Translations under genes and position numbers: made by a program
DNA from: Acidovorax sp. Leaf191
GTDB taxonomy: Bacteria; Pseudomonadota; Gammaproteobacteria; Burkholderiales; Burkholderiaceae_C
DNA length: 64,000 nucleotides
Reading direction: 5' to 3'
Assembly (NCBI RefSeq): GCF_001424425.1
Contig: NZ_LMPT01000023.1
Location: forward strand, 64,170-128,169
Shown: one piece after another, positions 8,238 through 17,085 of the stretch
Numbering within the stretch: position 1 is the first letter of the stretch
Layout: the number at the start of each line of letters is the position of its first letter
Notes under the pieces: model-generated
The model's database searches: none
What the model was told of the DNA's origin: nothing
Seen by the model: only the letters and a program-made list of their open reading frames with translations

Positions 8238-10094
8238 ATGACAGCAGTTCCATCTTCTTTCCGCACGGCCCTGGCCAAGGTCTTCGTGTACGCGCTGCTC
8301 GCGCTGTTTCTGGTGCCGGCGGGTACGTACTTCTTCAGCGGCTACGCGCAGCGCGACCAGGATGCGGGTTTCGTGGCCGGCATCAGCCAGCGCATCGACG
8401 CCGAAAAGGGCATGCCCGCGGCCGAGAAGCTGGCGCGCAAGGACTACTACCGCCTGAACCCGCCGTCCACCATCTGCGGCAGCACCGACCCGGAGGCGCA
8501 GGACTACCGCGCGGCGCTGTGCGAGCGGTACTCGGACGTCTGGCAGTTCAACATGGCGCGCAAGGTGTCGTTCTGGACCCTGGTGGCCAGTGCCCTGCTG
8601 CTGGTGAGCGTGCTGGGCCTGGGCGCGCTGGCCTTTGCGGACCGCACGCTGCAGTACACCAGCTTCGTCACCGGCTGGCGCCTGACCACCTGGGCCAGTG
8701 CGGCGGCGCTGGTCGTGCAGGGGGCCATGGCGGTCTGGCTGTCTTTCTGGGTCACTGCCTTTTTCTTTCACAAGTACTCGCCCAAGCTCATCATCGTCGT
8801 CGGCCTGGCCGTGGCGGCCGGTGTGTTCCTGGCGGTGGCGGGCATCTTCAAGCGGGTGCATTCCGAAAGCCGCGCCGTGGGCGAGCTGGTGTCCGAAGAG
8901 GATGCACCGTTGCTGTGGAAGCGCATCCGCCACATGGCCGAGCGCCTGAAGACCGAGCCGCCGCAGCACATCGTGGCCGGCATCGACGCCAACTTCTTCG
9001 TCACCGAAGCCCCGCTGGCCGTGGGCGACAAGCTCCTGACGGGCCGCACGCTGTTCGTCAGCCTGCCGCTGCTGCGCATCCTCGACCAGTCCGAGGCCGA
9101 CGCGGTCTTCGGCCATGAGCTGGCCCACCTGCGCGGCGGCGACACCAAGAGCAGTGCGCTGCTGGGCCCCAAGCTCGTGCAGTACGACCACTACCGCCAC
9201 GCGATGCGCACCGGGGGGCTCACCGCCATCGTCTCGCCCGTGCTCGACCTGTACCGCATGATCTTCGAGATCGCGCTCGCCCGCGACAGCCGCGAGCGCG
9301 AGTTCAAGGCCGACCGCATCGCCGCCAAGCTCATCACCCCCGCGGCGATCGCGCAGTCGCTCGTCAAGATCGCGGCGTACGCGCAGTACCGCCACAAGAT
9401 CGAGGACGAGCTCTTCGGCCGCAACGAGCGGCACGACCAGGCCACGCTGGGCATCGCCAGCTTCGTGGCCCAGGGCCTCGCGCCGTACGCCGCGTCGGAC
9501 GACTTCCTGGCCGCGATGAAGACCGCCAACGTGCCCCACCCCTACGACTCGCACCCCGCCATGCCCGAGCGGCTGCGCAACGTGGGCATGGCCCTGAAGG
9601 AGCAGGACTGGGGCAGCATCGCCGTGCGCGTGCCTGCGGCCACCTGGGTGCAGCAGATCCTCACGGCCGACGCCATCGAGCAGCGCCTGTGGAGCGACTA
9701 CGAGCAGCAGTTCGCGCAAGACCACGAGCGCAGCCTGGCCTACCGCTACGAGCCGGCCAATGACGCAGAGCGCGCCGTGGTGCTGAAGTACTTCCCGCCG
9801 GTGGTGTTCCAGCTCAAGGGTGATGACACCGTGGAGATCAGCATCGACGGCATCCGCACCAGCGCCGACGAAACCACCGTGTTCTGGGACGCGGTGAAGG
9901 CGCTGGAGTACAAGGAAAGCAGCTTCGGCAATGCGCTCATCGTGACCCACCCCGACAAGGGCGCGCTGGGCACGGCCAAGACCACGAAGATCAAGCTCGG
10001 CGGCCTGGCCAAGCAAAAGGACGAGTTCAACGCCGCGGTGGGCCATTACTGGCAGCGGCACCAGATCATGCGGGCGCACCAGCAGGGCGGCTGA
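8238..10094 (+). CDS. M48-family membrane metalloprotease
   Basis: A 618-residue integral membrane zinc protease. The zinc motif HELAH is at 293-297, and a downstream REFKADR (near 354) supplies the acidic third ligand, as in HtpX/Ste24-type M48 peptidases. Hydrophobic segments are at about residues 12-34, 108-130, 145-165 and 176-200, all before the catalytic domain. The C-terminal third (about 420-618) has no motif I recognise. It is longer than HtpX, so it is not HtpX. A role in membrane or secreted protein quality control is inferred from the family. It stands alone with its own structured leader. Confidence 0.85.
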   Translation: MTAVPSSFRTALAKVFVYALLALFLVPAGTYFFSGYAQRDQDAGFVAGISQRIDAEKGMPAAEKLARKDYYRLNPPSTICGSTDPEAQDYRAALCERYSDVWQFNMARKVSFWTLVASALLLVSVLGLGALAFADRTLQYTSFVTGWRLTTWASAAALVVQGAMAVWLSFWVTAFFFHKYSPKLIIVVGLAVAAGVFLAVAGIFKRVHSESRAVGELVSEEDAPLLWKRIRHMAERLKTEPPQHIVAGIDANFFVTEAPLAVGDKLLTGRTLFVSLPLLRILDQSEADAVFGHELAHLRGGDTKSSALLGPKLVQYDHYRHAMRTGGLTAIVSPVLDLYRMIFEIALARDSREREFKADRIAAKLITPAAIAQSLVKIAAYAQYRHKIEDELFGRNERHDQATLGIASFVAQGLAPYAASDDFLAAMKTANVPHPYDSHPAMPERLRNVGMALKEQDWGSIAVRVPAATWVQQILTADAIEQRLWSDYEQQFAQDHERSLAYRYEPANDAERAVVLKYFPPVVFQLKGDDTVEISIDGIRTSADETTVFWDAVKALEYKESSFGNALIVTHPDKGALGTAKTTKIKLGGLAKQKDEFNAAVGHYWQRHQIMRAHQQGG

Positions 10095-10245
10095 GGCACC
10101 AGGGAGCGCCTGCGGGAGCGCTCATTGCCGGTCGGGAGGCGTGCTGTTGGACGCCTGGGGATGTGCTGGCGAGCGCGGGCTGTCGGTGCAACTCGTGCTT
10201 TGTCTGTAGCCGCCAGTGCCCGGCCTGCGCCAGGTGTTGGCTTTT

Positions 10246-10303
10246 TGCTACTTTTTTTATAGCTGCTGGCGCTTTTCTATCAAGCGGTGGAGCACTTTTT
10301 CAT
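10246..10303 (-). repeat. Family B hairpin repeat, copy 2
   Basis: Read on the minus strand: CACCGCTTGATAGAAAAGCG followed by CCAGCAGCTAT and an A-rich tail ending in GTAGCA. It lies between the convergent M48 and VOC genes, with no start codon next to it. Confidence 0.7.
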
Positions 10304-10342
10304 CACGAGCGAGTGCCAGCCGGGCGCCCCCGGGCCACCGCA

Positions 10343-10963
10343 TCAGCCTTGTGCGTACTCCGGCCGGTCGTTCTGCTGCGGCTTCAGGGGCTGGGCTGCC
10401 GTGCCTTCGGCGCGCTCCTTGCGCCACTGCTCCTTGCGTGCCGTCCACTCCTTCAGTCGTGCATGCGCCACCGTACTGTCCTTTTCCATGGCTTCCTCAT
10501 TGGCCAGCTGGGCCGACAGCTCCAGGCGGATGCCGTTGGGGTCGAAGAAATAGATGCTCTTGAAGATGTGGTGGTCCGTCACGCCCAGCACCTCGATGCC
10601 GTGGGCCTGCAGGCGCTGCTTGGTGTTCTCCAGCTCTTCGATGGTGTTCACGCGGAAGGCGATGTGGTTGACCCACAGCGGCGTGTTGGGCGAAGGCTCG
10701 GCCTTCACGTCGTCGCCCAGGTCGAAGAAGGCGATGAACGAGCCGTCCTTCAGGCGAAAGAAGAAGTGCGTGTACGGGCAGTACTCGCCGGTGCTGGGCA
10801 CGTGGTCGCTCTGGATGATGTGGTACAGCGGCAGGCCCAGGATGTCTTCGTAGAAGTGGCGCGTTTCCTCGGCGTCGCGCGCCTTGTAGGCGTAGTGGTG
10901 CAGTTGCTGGATGGCAGCGGGCGCGGGCAGGGTGGCCAGGTCGGGCTTCAGGACGGCATTCAT
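10343..10963 (-). CDS. VOC-superfamily metalloprotein (glyoxalase/extradiol dioxygenase fold)
   Basis: A 206-residue single-module VOC protein. Likely metal ligands are a histidine at 22-23 (HHYAYKARD), H100 (VNHIAFRV) and E148 (GIRLEL), as in extradiol dioxygenase-type members. The C-terminal 45 residues are charged and extend beyond the fold. The ATG at 10963 has GGAG eight bases upstream. The reaction is not predictable; cleavage or isomerisation of a small organic substrate is typical of the superfamily. It has its own promoter in an AT-rich spot shared divergently with the ABC-F gene. Confidence 0.8.
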   Translation of the reverse strand: MNAVLKPDLATLPAPAAIQQLHHYAYKARDAEETRHFYEDILGLPLYHIIQSDHVPSTGEYCPYTHFFFRLKDGSFIAFFDLGDDVKAEPSPNTPLWVNHIAFRVNTIEELENTKQRLQAHGIEVLGVTDHHIFKSIYFFDPNGIRLELSAQLANEEAMEKDSTVAHARLKEWTARKEQWRKERAEGTAAQPLKPQQNDRPEYAQG

Positions 10964-10991
10964 GCGGTGTCTCCTCAGATGGATGGTTGCA

Positions 10992-11021
10992 ATTCTACTA
11001 TTCGTAATCAATTTACGTTAA
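10992..11021 (-). promoter_or_regulatory. Candidate sigma-70 promoter of the VOC gene
   Basis: On the minus strand a -35 box TTAACG (11016-11021) and -10 box TAGAAT (10992-10997) are separated by 18 bp, in a strikingly AT-rich patch of an otherwise GC-rich region. The predicted start lies about 20 nt before the start codon. Confidence 0.55.
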
Positions 11022-11182
11022 GTTAATTTTTGGGGGCGACGAGTTTGCGGTACAGTCCGCATCCGTCCATTGCCACCCACCGAGGCCCGACTCCCATGCG
11101 CCTGTAAGCCCCCTTCAAGCCGTTCCCCCGCTTGCCTTTGCGAAGGCCAGGGGGCTCTCTGTCTTGTCTGGAGTGCTTTGGC

Positions 11183-13015
11183 ATGGCGACACCTTCACGG
11201 GGCACATCCGTCCCCGGCAGCCGCAGCGCTGCCACAGCTTCGGCTGCTCATCCTTCTTCGGGTTTTTCATCGTCTGCCGTCTTGACGGCTTCTTACGCAG
11301 CTGACGGCGGCGCGCCGCCGCACCCGCGTGCCGGTGCGGGCGCCAGCGTGCTGCAGTTTCACGACGTCACCTGGGGCCCGCCCGGCGGGCATGCGCTGTG
11401 GGCGCGCCCCCTGACCGTGGCCGTGGGCCGCGGCGTGACGGGCATCGTGGGTGCCAATGGCAGTGGCAAGAGCGTCTTCCTGCAACTGGCGGCGCGTGCG
11501 CTGCAGCCGGCCAGCGGCGTCGTGTTGGGCCAGCCCTCGGTGCACGCGGTGGCGCAGGATGTGGACGCCGCGCCGCAGGCCACAGTGGCAGACATCGCCG
11601 GCCTGGGGCCGGTGCTGGGCGCGCTGGCGCGGCTCGCGGCCGGGGAGGGGTCTGCCGACGATGTGCTGGCCGCCGATGGGCGGTGGGACCTGCCCGCGCG
11701 CTGGCAACAGGCGCTGCAGGCACTGGGCCTGGCCCACCTGCAACCGGGGCATGCGGCCCGGCAGCTGAGCGGCGGTGAGCGCATGCGCGTGGCGCTGGCG
11801 GGCGCTTTCTTGTCGGGTGCGGACCTGCTGGTGCTGGACGAGCCCACCAACCACCTGGACCGCCCCGGCCGCCGCTGGCTCTTGGAGTCGCTCGGCCAGT
11901 GGACCGGCAGCGTACTCGTGGCCAGCCACGACCGCGAGTTGCTGGGGACGGTGGGCAGCATCGTGGCGCTGTCCCCGGCCGGGCTGCAGCGCTATGGCGG
12001 CAACTGGGCCCTGTACCAGGCGCAGCGCCAGGCCGAAGCCGCAGCCGCCCAGGCAGACCTGGACCACGCGCGCACCGAGCGCGAGCGGGCCCTGCGCACG
12101 CTGCAGCGGGACCACGATGCACAACTGCGCCGCGCGGCCCGGGGCCGCGAAGTGGGGCGCACGGCCAACCAGGCGTCCGTGCTGCTGGACCGCCAGAAGA
12201 ACAACGCCCAGGCCCACGCCGGCCGCGAGCACGAGCGCCAGCAGCAGGAGCGGATGCGCCTGAACGACGCGGTGCGCGAGGCGGCCTCGCGCCTTCCCGC
12301 ACAGGCACCGGCCACGCTGGTGCTGCCGCAAAGCGCTGTGCCCGCGGGCAAGCAGGTGCTGGCGTTCGAACAGGTGGTGGTGCCCCATGCCGCGCCCGGC
12401 CAGCCGCCGCTGGACGGCGTGTGGAGCGGGCCGGTGCGCATCGCGGTCATGGGGCCGAACGGCTGCGGCAAGAGCAGCCTGCTGCGGCTGATCGCGGGGC
12501 CGGGCGATGTCTCGGGCAATGTTTCGGGGGCTGTGTCGGGCAACGTGTCGGGCCACGTGTATGGGGGCCGCGTGCTGCGCAGCGTGCGGGCCGCCTGGCT
12601 GGACCAGCACAACACCGACATGCTGCCGCCCGGGCGCAGCGTGCTCGCGCAACTGCAGGCGCTGGGCTCGCCCTTGCCCGAGGCTGCGTTGCGCACGCAC
12701 CTGGCGCAGATGGGGCTGGGGGCGGACAAGGTGCGGCAGCCTTCGGGGCAGCTCAGCGGTGGCGAGCGCATCAAGGCCGCGCTGGCCTGCGCGCTGTGGG
12801 CGGGCGAGCCGGCGCAGATGCTGCTGCTCGACGAGCCCACGAACCACCTGGACATGGCCGCCGTGGATGCCCTGCAGTCTGCGCTGCAGGCCTTCACCGG
12901 CGCCTGGATCGTGGTGTCCCACGACCATGCCTTTTTGCGTGCCCTGCAGCCGGATGTGGTGTGGGCGTGGCGGCACCAGGGCTGGGATCTGGATGCGTCG
13001 CTGGACACAGCCTGA
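11183..13015 (+). CDS. ABC-F family ATPase
   Basis: A soluble protein of 610 residues with two ABC modules and no membrane domain, the layout of ABC-F proteins that act on ribosomes in translation or antibiotic protection. Walker A motifs are GANGSGKS at 90-97 and GPNGCGKS in the second half. Signatures are LSGGERMR and LSGGERIK, and both Walker B strands read LDEPTNHLD. The linker between modules is basic and helical. I prefer the ATG at 11183 (GGAG upstream); an in-frame ATG at 11132 would add 17 residues. The N-terminal 50 residues are Ser/Ala-rich and probably disordered. A run of VSGx repeats interrupts the second module. Confidence 0.88.
   Translation: MATPSRGTSVPGSRSAATASAAHPSSGFSSSAVLTASYAADGGAPPHPRAGAGASVLQFHDVTWGPPGGHALWARPLTVAVGRGVTGIVGANGSGKSVFLQLAARALQPASGVVLGQPSVHAVAQDVDAAPQATVADIAGLGPVLGALARLAAGEGSADDVLAADGRWDLPARWQQALQALGLAHLQPGHAARQLSGGERMRVALAGAFLSGADLLVLDEPTNHLDRPGRRWLLESLGQWTGSVLVASHDRELLGTVGSIVALSPAGLQRYGGNWALYQAQRQAEAAAAQADLDHARTERERALRTLQRDHDAQLRRAARGREVGRTANQASVLLDRQKNNAQAHAGREHERQQQERMRLNDAVREAASRLPAQAPATLVLPQSAVPAGKQVLAFEQVVVPHAAPGQPPLDGVWSGPVRIAVMGPNGCGKSSLLRLIAGPGDVSGNVSGAVSGNVSGHVYGGRVLRSVRAAWLDQHNTDMLPPGRSVLAQLQALGSPLPEAALRTHLAQMGLGADKVRQPSGQLSGGERIKAALACALWAGEPAQMLLLDEPTNHLDMAAVDALQSALQAFTGAWIVVSHDHAFLRALQPDVVWAWRHQGWDLDASLDTA
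12509..12556 (+). repeat. In-frame 12-bp tandem repeat (VSGx x4) in the ABC-F gene
   Basis: Four 12-nt units encode [12 protein letters not shown] and VSGH at residues 443-458, just after the Walker A helix of the second ABC module. The units differ at synonymous positions, so the array is not very recent. Confidence 0.9.
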
Positions 13016-13062
13016 GCGCACACCGGGCAGCTTGCGCCCCAGATGCCCACGGTGGTGCCCAG

Positions 13063-13100
13063 GAAAAAAGCCACCCGCTGCGCTGAGGCTGCGGGTGGCT
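13063..13100 (-). terminator. Terminator of the yceI-type gene
   Basis: A 10-bp perfect stem, AGCCACCCGC (13069-13078) with GCGGGTGGCT (13091-13100), is followed by T residues on the minus strand, about 50 nt past the yceI stop codon. Confidence 0.9.
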
Positions 13101-13147
13101 TCTGGGCCAAGACGCCAGCGGCGCCTTGGGGGCAGTGACGACCGTGA

Positions 13148-13726
13148 TTACTGCTTCACGGCTTCGATCTGGACCACGAGGCGCACGTTCTTGGGGAAGC
13201 CCCATTCCACGCCGTAATTCATGCCCCACTGGGTGCGGTCGATGGTGGTCTCGAAGTCGCCGCCGCACACTTCGCGCTTGAGCATCGGGCTGTCGTAGCA
13301 GTTGAACTGCGTGGCCTTCAGGGTCACGGGGGCGGTCTTGCCCAGCAGCGTGAGCTGGCCGGTCACTTCGCTGACCTTGTCGCCGTTGAAGGTGAACTTG
13401 TCCGACACGAACTTGATGGTGGGGTGCTTGGCCGCATCGAACAGGTCAGGGCTTTGCAGGTGCTTGTCGAACGGAGGCGTGCCCGAGTTCACCGAGGTGG
13501 TGTCGATGGTGATGTCCACCTTGCCGGTCTTGGCCGCGCGGTCGAACTCCACGGTGCCTTGCTTCTTGTCGAAGCGGGCGCGGTTCGTGGTCGTGCCGAA
13601 GTGGCCGATCTCGAACGTCACGAAGGTGTGCGTCGGGTCGATGGCGTAGTTGGCGGCCTGGGCGGCGCCAGCGGTCAGGGTGGTGGCAGCAGCCACGGCC
13701 AGCAGGGAGAACAGGGACTTGCGCAT
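13148..13726 (-). CDS. YceI-family periplasmic lipid-binding-type protein
   Basis: A secreted 192-residue protein of the YceI lipocalin-like fold, whose members bind polyprenoid lipids or quinones. A Sec signal peptide occupies residues 1-24 (MRKSLFSLLAV to GAAQA). The mature part begins ANYAIDPTHTFVTFEIGHFG, a typical YceI opening. Two cysteines flank the segment YDSPMLKREV and could form a disulfide. AAGGAG precedes the ATG at 13726. It is the last gene of a run with a second YceI-like gene and cytochrome b561, a set often seen together and thought to act on isoprenoid quinones. Its own terminator closes the unit. Confidence 0.92.
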   Translation of the reverse strand: MRKSLFSLLAVAAATTLTAGAAQAANYAIDPTHTFVTFEIGHFGTTTNRARFDKKQGTVEFDRAAKTGKVDITIDTTSVNSGTPPFDKHLQSPDLFDAAKHPTIKFVSDKFTFNGDKVSEVTGQLTLLGKTAPVTLKATQFNCYDSPMLKREVCGGDFETTIDRTQWGMNYGVEWGFPKNVRLVVQIEAVKQ

Positions 13727-13816
13727 GCGAAAACTCCTTAAAAGGAAAGGTTCAGGGACGAAGGAACACGAAAAAGTTTGAGTTGTCAGCCCAGGCCCGA
13801 AACAGGCATGGCCGAG

Positions 13817-13927
13817 GCCAGCGCTCCCGCGCAAGGGCCGCCCCGCCGCGCTGGGAGCGTCCCCATCCCGCATTGCGCAGCAATGCGAGAGAGAGAGGAA
13901 GGCGCGGAGCGACTCAGGGGGAGCTTC
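13817..13927 (-). repeat. Family A stop-codon-linked repeat, copy 1
   Basis: On the minus strand CTCCCCCTGAGTCGC begins a few bases after the TGA of the upstream YceI-like gene and is followed by the second motif GCGGCGGGGCGGCCCTTGCG. In this copy the pyrimidine-rich hairpin is altered to a TCTCTCTC run. Confidence 0.75.
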
Positions 13928-13929
13928 AT

Positions 13930-14505
13930 TCAGATCTTGCCCACGCCGGTGAGAGCGAGCTTGAACTTGACGGTCACGTCATCGGCCACCATCGACGTGT
14001 CGGCCCACTCGTTCTCGCCGATCTTGAACGCCAGGCGCTTGATGGGCAGGGTGCCGGTGGCCGTGGTGGTGGGGCCGCTTTGCGTGAGCGTCACGGGCAC
14101 GACCACGTTCTGGGCATTGCCCTTGATGGTGAGCTTGCCGGCCACTTCGAACTTGCCGCCGCCCAGCGCCTTGATGGCGGTGGACTCGAACTGCGCCTGC
14201 GGGAACTTGGCCACGTTGAACCAGACGGGCTTGGGCAGCTCGGCATCGGTTTCCTTGGAGCCCAGCGTGGCGCTGCCGGTGTCCACGGTGAGCGCGATCT
14301 TGCTGGTAGCCAGCTTGGCGGGGTCGAACGCCACCTGGGCGCTGAACTTCTTGAAATGCCCGTCGAGCGGCACACCCATCTGGCGCGCGGTGAACTGCAC
14401 TTCGCTCTGGGCGGGCACAAGCTGTTGCTGGGCCATGGCAGCCTGGGCGCTCACGACGAAGGCGGCGCCCAGCACGATGCGGGAGAAGGCGGAAGACAAG
14501 TTCAT
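13930..14505 (-). CDS. YceI-like periplasmic protein (second copy)
   Basis: A secreted 191-residue protein with the YceI beta-barrel pattern, distinct in sequence from its neighbour at 13148. The signal peptide is residues 1-27 (MNLSSAFSRIV to AQAAMA). The mature chain begins QQQLVPAQSEVQFTARQMGV and has the family's closing elements IKRLAFKIGENEW and VTVKFKLAL. It lacks the cysteine pair of the first YceI protein. The ATG at 14505 was chosen because the signal peptide starts there. It lies between cytochrome b561 and yceI on the same strand with 165-200 nt gaps filled partly by family A repeats. Confidence 0.88.
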   Translation of the reverse strand: MNLSSAFSRIVLGAAFVVSAQAAMAQQQLVPAQSEVQFTARQMGVPLDGHFKKFSAQVAFDPAKLATSKIALTVDTGSATLGSKETDAELPKPVWFNVAKFPQAQFESTAIKALGGGKFEVAGKLTIKGNAQNVVVPVTLTQSGPTTTATGTLPIKRLAFKIGENEWADTSMVADDVTVKFKLALTGVGKI

Positions 14506-14585
14506 TCGGAAACTCCGATCAAAGATTGTTGGAAAAGAGAGCAGTGCCGAGATGTGCCACTGAGGTATGACTGGGGCGAGCACTC

Positions 14586-14670
14586 GCCAGCGCACCCGTG
14601 GATCCGGCTTTGCCGGTCCACCGGGTGCGTCCCCCTTCGGAGGAAGACGCGAAGCGGCTCAGGGGGGCCT
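14586..14670 (-). repeat. Family A stop-codon-linked repeat, copy 2
   Basis: On the minus strand GGCCCCCCTGAGCCGC directly follows the TGA of the cytochrome b561 gene. The distal half is the hairpin variant with CCGGCAAAGCCGG flanked by GGTGGA and TCCACGG-like arms. Confidence 0.8.
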
Positions 14671-15252
14671 TCATCCTCCACCAGGCAGCATGCGTCGGAG
14701 CAGGCCATCGCGGTCGATGATCTGGTGCTTCAGCGCTGCCGCCACATGCAGCACCACCAGGCCCGCCATCGCGAACGCGGTGTACTGGTGCCACGGCTTG
14801 ATGGCCTCGGCCAGCTCCTTGCTCACCGGCACGAAGTCGGGAAGCTGCCACAGGCCCAGGAACACGATGGGAAAGCCCGCCGCAGAGCTGTACGCCCAGC
14901 CGATCAGCGGCACGGCGAAGAACAGCAGGTACAGCAGGTGGTGCGTGCCGTGGTGCGCCAGTTTTTGCCACCGCGGCATGGCGTTGTCGACAGCGGCAGG
15001 CAATGCTGGGGGGCGGTGCGTCAAGCGCCACAGCAGGCGCAGCACCGACAGCACCAGGATGGTCACGCCCGCCCACTTGTGCCAGTTGTAGAACTTGAGC
15101 CGCTGGGGCGAGAACGGCAGGCCGGTCATGTACAGGCCGAAGCCGAACAGTCCGATCAGCGCCAGACCCAGCACCCAGTGCAGGAGGATGGCGGTGCGCG
15201 TGTAGCGGCGTGGTGGTGCTGCGGCAGCAGGGGCTTGGGCGGTTGCAGTCAT
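14671..15252 (-). CDS. Cytochrome b561 (dihaem membrane electron carrier)
   Basis: A 193-residue inner-membrane protein with four hydrophobic helices and four candidate haem histidines: H25 (LLHWVLG), H58 (WHKWAG), H155 (PWHQY) and H169 (VLHVAAALKH). This matches the bacterial cytochrome b561 family, which passes electrons between quinol and periplasmic acceptors. The start could be the TTG at 15255 or the ATG at 15252; I use the ATG. The two downstream YceI-type genes make a quinone-linked periplasmic unit likely. Confidence 0.92.
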   Translation of the reverse strand: MTATAQAPAAAAPPRRYTRTAILLHWVLGLALIGLFGFGLYMTGLPFSPQRLKFYNWHKWAGVTILVLSVLRLLWRLTHRPPALPAAVDNAMPRWQKLAHHGTHHLLYLLFFAVPLIGWAYSSAAGFPIVFLGLWQLPDFVPVSKELAEAIKPWHQYTAFAMAGLVVLHVAAALKHQIIDRDGLLRRMLPGGG

Positions 15253-15647
15253 CAAAAAGGTGGCTCAGGAATGTGGGCGCCGGCGCGCTGCAGCGGGTGC
15301 TGGTGCGCGTCCGTGATAGGGCAGTGTAGGAAGCCAGGGGCGAGCCCGGCTTCAGGCAGATTGACCACTCAGTTCAAAAAAAATGAATTGAGGGGGCCTG
15401 AGCAATCAAAGTTCCCCAATGCTTGGGGTAACCCTGCGCGGTCAGGGGGCATCAGGTGAGGCGATGGATGAAGAGCGCCCGGGGTCTGGCCGGACCGCGC
15501 CGGTCGGACTGTGAAGCGGCGGCATGGCGGCAGGTCGCTCTGTCATGCAGCGCGTCCTGGCGGCTCTTTCAAACGGCGTGCTCGGGCAGCTAGCTCAAGC
15601 CGCCGGTGCGCGGGTTGCGCGGGTTGCGCGGATTGCGCGGCGCAGGG
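15253..15647. other. Intergenic region upstream of cytochrome b561
   Basis: No gene is seen. It contains an inverted repeat, CTCAGTTC (15368-15375) with GAATTGAG (15385-15392), around a poly-A run, a possible operator about 115 nt upstream of cytochrome b561. At 15607-15642 there are 9-bp tandem units. Confidence 0.5.
15607..15642. repeat. 9-bp tandem repeat (TGCGCGGGT type), four units
   Basis: Units TGCGCGGGT, TGCGCGGGT, TGCGCGGAT and TGCGCGGCG end 5 nt from the hemY stop codon. Confidence 0.85.
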
Positions 15648-16925
15648 TTACCGGCCCAGCGCGGCTTTCTTCCACGCCTCGGCCGCGACGGCATCGTCGC
15701 CCCGCTGCTCGGCGAGTTCGGCCAGGTGGCGCCACGCACTGGCGCGCAGGCCGGCGTCGGCCAGCTGCTGCGCGGCCTGCGTGAGCAACTGCTGGGACTT
15801 GCCCCACAGTTGCCGCTTGAGGCAGGCCATGCCGGCCAGGTACTGCAGGCGCGCGTCGCGCGGGTTCGCCTGGTGGGCGGATTCGATGCGGGCGAGCCAG
15901 GGCGCGTCCAGCGCGTCCAGGCCCGCTTCCAGCGCGCGCACCAGCTTCAGCGCATGGTGTTCGGCCAGCGCGTCGGGCAGGCCGACCATGCGCTCCCACA
16001 CCGGCAGCAGCCAGGCGCGCACCTGCGTGGCGTCACCACCCAGCGATGCGAGGCGCTGCGCGGCCTGAATCGCCAGCTCGGGCATGTTGCGTTCGGACGA
16101 TTCCAGCGACAGCCAGATCTGCTGCAGCTGCGCGGTGTCGTGCGCGCTGTGGATGAGCTCAGTGGCCAGGCCGCGCACGATGCTCTGTGCCGCGCTGGGC
16201 GAGAAAGCGCGGTGCTTGCCCAGCAGGCGCGCGGTGTCGAGTGCCTCTTGCGTCTGCCGTGCCAGGCGCGTGGCCTTGAGCTTGATGCGCAGGGCCAGCG
16301 TGCGACGCGCCGCGCCCTGGGGCAGGGCCGCCAGGCGTTCGAGCGCTGCGCTCGGGTCGCGGTCGTCCAGCGACCAGCGGGCGGCGCGCATCTGCGTGCC
16401 TTCGCGCATTTCCTGCTCGTTCACGGAGCCGCGGGCCGGGGCCTCCTGCAGCGCGTCCTGCAGATGGCTTTCGCGCGTCGCACGGTCTTGCAGGGCATGC
16501 GATGCCTCGGCCGCAATCATGTGCGCCAGGGCGCGCAGCTGGCCGCCGTGCGGCACGCCTTCGCCGGACGCTGCCAGCGCGCTCTCTTGCGACAGCGCCG
16601 CCACCGCCGCCTTGCGCGAGCGGATGAAACGGCCGCCCAGCATGTGGGTCAGCGCATCGAGCAAGGCCGCGTGCATGGCGCGCTCCTTTTGCTGCACGCG
16701 CCAGCGGCGGGCCTGGTGCGGCAGCTCCAGCAGCGCAGCCAGGGCGCGCAGCGCGGCGTAGACGGTGACGAACCCGCCCACCAGCAGCAGCACCACCATG
16801 TTCAGCGACAGGTCGATGCGGTACGGCGGCCAGTACAGGGTGACAGTGCCCTGGTTGTTGCCCGCGAACAGCGCAGCCGCCACGGCCACGCCAAACAATG
16901 CCAAAAGCCAAAGTGCTGCGCGCAT
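15648..16925 (-). CDS. hemY: HemY, membrane-anchored TPR protein of haem biosynthesis
   Basis: A 425-residue inner-membrane protein with two N-terminal helices (about residues 2-21 and 40-65), then a cytoplasmic helical region of tetratricopeptide type (for example NPRDARLQYLAGMACLKRQL). This is the proteobacterial HemY of the hemCDXY operon, not the protoporphyrinogen oxidase of the same name. Its role is thought to be organising late haem enzymes. The signature WPPYRIDLSLNMV lies between the two helices. It is the last gene of the operon, 160 nt after hemX, with a family A repeat in the gap. Confidence 0.9.
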   Translation of the reverse strand: MRAALWLLALFGVAVAAALFAGNNQGTVTLYWPPYRIDLSLNMVVLLLVGGFVTVYAALRALAALLELPHQARRWRVQQKERAMHAALLDALTHMLGGRFIRSRKAAVAALSQESALAASGEGVPHGGQLRALAHMIAAEASHALQDRATRESHLQDALQEAPARGSVNEQEMREGTQMRAARWSLDDRDPSAALERLAALPQGAARRTLALRIKLKATRLARQTQEALDTARLLGKHRAFSPSAAQSIVRGLATELIHSAHDTAQLQQIWLSLESSERNMPELAIQAAQRLASLGGDATQVRAWLLPVWERMVGLPDALAEHHALKLVRALEAGLDALDAPWLARIESAHQANPRDARLQYLAGMACLKRQLWGKSQQLLTQAAQQLADAGLRASAWRHLAELAEQRGDDAVAAEAWKKAALGR

Positions 16926-16974
16926 TTCAATATTGCTCAGTGATCCGCTGCACTGCGCGCCTGCCCGTGAAACT

Positions 16975-17082
16975 GGCGCGGCCAGAGGCGAGTGCCACCG
17001 TGGAACTGGCTTCGCCAGGCCACCGGTGGCGTCCCCCTCCCGCAGGAGAGGGGGAAGGCGCGAAGCGACTCAGGGGGTGATT
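16975..17082 (-). repeat. Family A stop-codon-linked repeat, copy 3
   Basis: It starts four bases after the hemX TAA with CACCCCCTGAGTCGC, then a CCTCTCC/GGAGAGG-type hairpin and a TGGCGAAGCCA hairpin variant. Confidence 0.8.
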
Positions 17083-17085
17083 CAT

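Noticed and set aside
4907-9118. A 1403-codon plus-strand frame
   Set aside because: It runs antisense through valS and into the M48 gene and is made of His, Gly, Val and Leu typical of the reverse reading of a high-GC gene. No domain is visible.
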